The position numbers and the translations under genes were made by a program. From an uncultured Granulosicoccaceae bacterium (GTDB lineage Bacteria; Pseudomonadota; Gammaproteobacteria; CALCKW01), in the NCBI GenBank assembly GCA_937965695.1, contig CALCKW010000049.1, positions 1 to 64,000 on the forward strand: a DNA stretch of 64,000 nt, read 5' to 3'. The notes beneath the pieces were generated by a model. It saw only the letters and a program-made list of their open reading frames with translations, was not told the origin of the DNA and made no database searches. Of the stretch, positions 63,446 to 64,000 are shown piece by piece. How positions within the stretch are numbered: the first letter of the stretch is position 1; each line of letters starts with the position of its first letter.

Positions 63446-64000
63446 TTGTCCAACCCCTCCCTTCTACTCGACAAGCCTTGGGCTCCAACCCTTTTACGTC
63501 TCGCTATTCCCGGCGTGATTGGCGCCGTGGTGATGTCTTCATTGCAGGTGGTCGAAGCGCATTTTCTCAGCCGTTACGGCGCTGAAATTTTAGCGGCAGT
63601 CGCGGTGGTACTTCCATAGTTTATTTTACAAGGCATGTTCTCTGCGGGGGCTATTGGCGGAGCCATCAGTGGCTCAGTAGCGCGCGCTATGGGGAGTGGC
63701 GACGGGCAAAGAGCCAGCGCGCTACTGGCATCAGCAATTATTATTGCTCTCATCGGCGGTAGTATCATGGCTTTTCTAGTGATTAACTGGGGTCATCATA
63801 TCTATAGGTGGGCAGGCCTCGATAATGATCTCCTCCAAGTTGCCGAGCGATACGCTTGGTGGGTTTTCATGGCTCAACCTGTCTACTGGCTCATGAACAT
63901 GCTCTGTTCAGTGCTGCGGGGCACGGGTGATTTAAAGCGGCCCGCTTGGGCAATGTCGGTCACCGTCATCAGTTACACATTCTGGGCCTACTTGTTGTTA
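63446..64000 (+). pseudogene. MATE-family efflux protein with internal amber stop, partial
   Basis: The frame encodes the start of a MATE drug/sodium antiporter: RLAIPGVIGAVVMSSLQVVEAHFLSRYGAEILAAVAVVLP, then a TAG at 63617-63619. The same frame continues without further stops to the window edge: FILQGMFSAGAIGGAISGSVARAMGSGDGQRA, then YAWWVFMAQPVYWLMNMLCSVLRGTGDLKRP, both typical MATE helices. A single substitution (for example TTG or TGG to TAG) would explain it. The start is TTG 63446 with GGAGA 5 bp upstream. The 3' end is outside the window, and a sequencing error is possible. Confidence 0.75.

Noticed and set aside
1..64000. CRISPR arrays, prophage, insertion sequences, tRNA or rRNA genes
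   Set aside because: I looked for spaced direct repeats, transposase or integrase motifs and tRNA-like clover-leaf arms and saw none; a tRNA scan would be needed to be certain.

Overview
The window looks like chromosomal DNA of a Gram-negative proteobacterium, most likely a gammaproteobacterium. The evidence is signal peptides and lipoproteins, GlcDEF, YnfA, a Pseudomonas-like 4-hydroxyphenylpyruvate dioxygenase, a class I DAHP synthase, and a DUF1365/CFA-synthase/DUF2878/DUF3833 lipid operon. Base composition is mid-range and genes are tightly packed, with many ATGA or TAATG start/stop overlaps. A marine or free-living, nutritionally versatile lifestyle is a guess from the density of catabolic genes and exporters. 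I see no rRNA, tRNA, CRISPR array, insertion sequence or prophage.

Layout. 0.6-4.1 kb: a truncated-hemoglobin protein with a SAP-like tail, divergent from an EamA permease and an MFS exporter. 4.1-10.2 kb: a Rieske protein and HPPD (tyrosine catabolism), a membrane-anchored AraC regulator divergent from a secreted alpha/beta hydrolase, YnfA, a glutathione transferase and an arylformamidase-like hydrolase. 10.4-18.1 kb: an operon for aerobic 2-aminobenzoyl-CoA (anthranilate) degradation: fused monooxygenase/reductase, SDR, MarR regulator, enoyl-CoA hydratase, acyl-CoA dehydrogenase, CoA ligase, then a Rid-family protein. 18.2-28.4 kb: a long minus-strand run (EamA permease, HyuA, HyuB, DAO-type oxidase, HpaI aldolase, aminotransferase, uronate-dehydrogenase-like enzyme, acetyltransferase, SDR) that looks like an uncharacterised catabolic pathway. 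28.5-31 kb: a LysE exporter and a repeat lipoprotein. 31.2-36.1 kb: two LysR regulators, a beta-alanine:pyruvate-type aminotransferase and a malonate/methylmalonate semialdehyde dehydrogenase. 36.2-47.5 kb: small acetyltransferase, lipoprotein, EamA permease, MOSC protein, diguanylate cyclase, glycolate oxidase GlcDEF, a TlpA-like thioredoxin, a DUF2059-like protein and a DUF418 membrane protein. 47.7-55.8 kb: a two-component system encoded tail to tail, then an eight-gene lipid-modification operon. 56.2-64 kb: SerC-SerA, a peroxiredoxin, a gamma-glutamylcyclotransferase-like protein, acetyltransferases, DAHP synthase, and a MATE efflux gene broken by an in-frame stop and cut by the window edge.

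Connections. Arylformamidase and the anthranilate operon could form the lower half of a kynurenine route, with a 14-nt palindrome between them as a candidate MarR operator. HPPD (tyrosine use) and DAHP synthase (aromatic synthesis) are at opposite ends. A palindromic intergenic element of about 54 bp recurs at 4551-4604 and 10288-10342, with decayed copies near 8617 and 63334.
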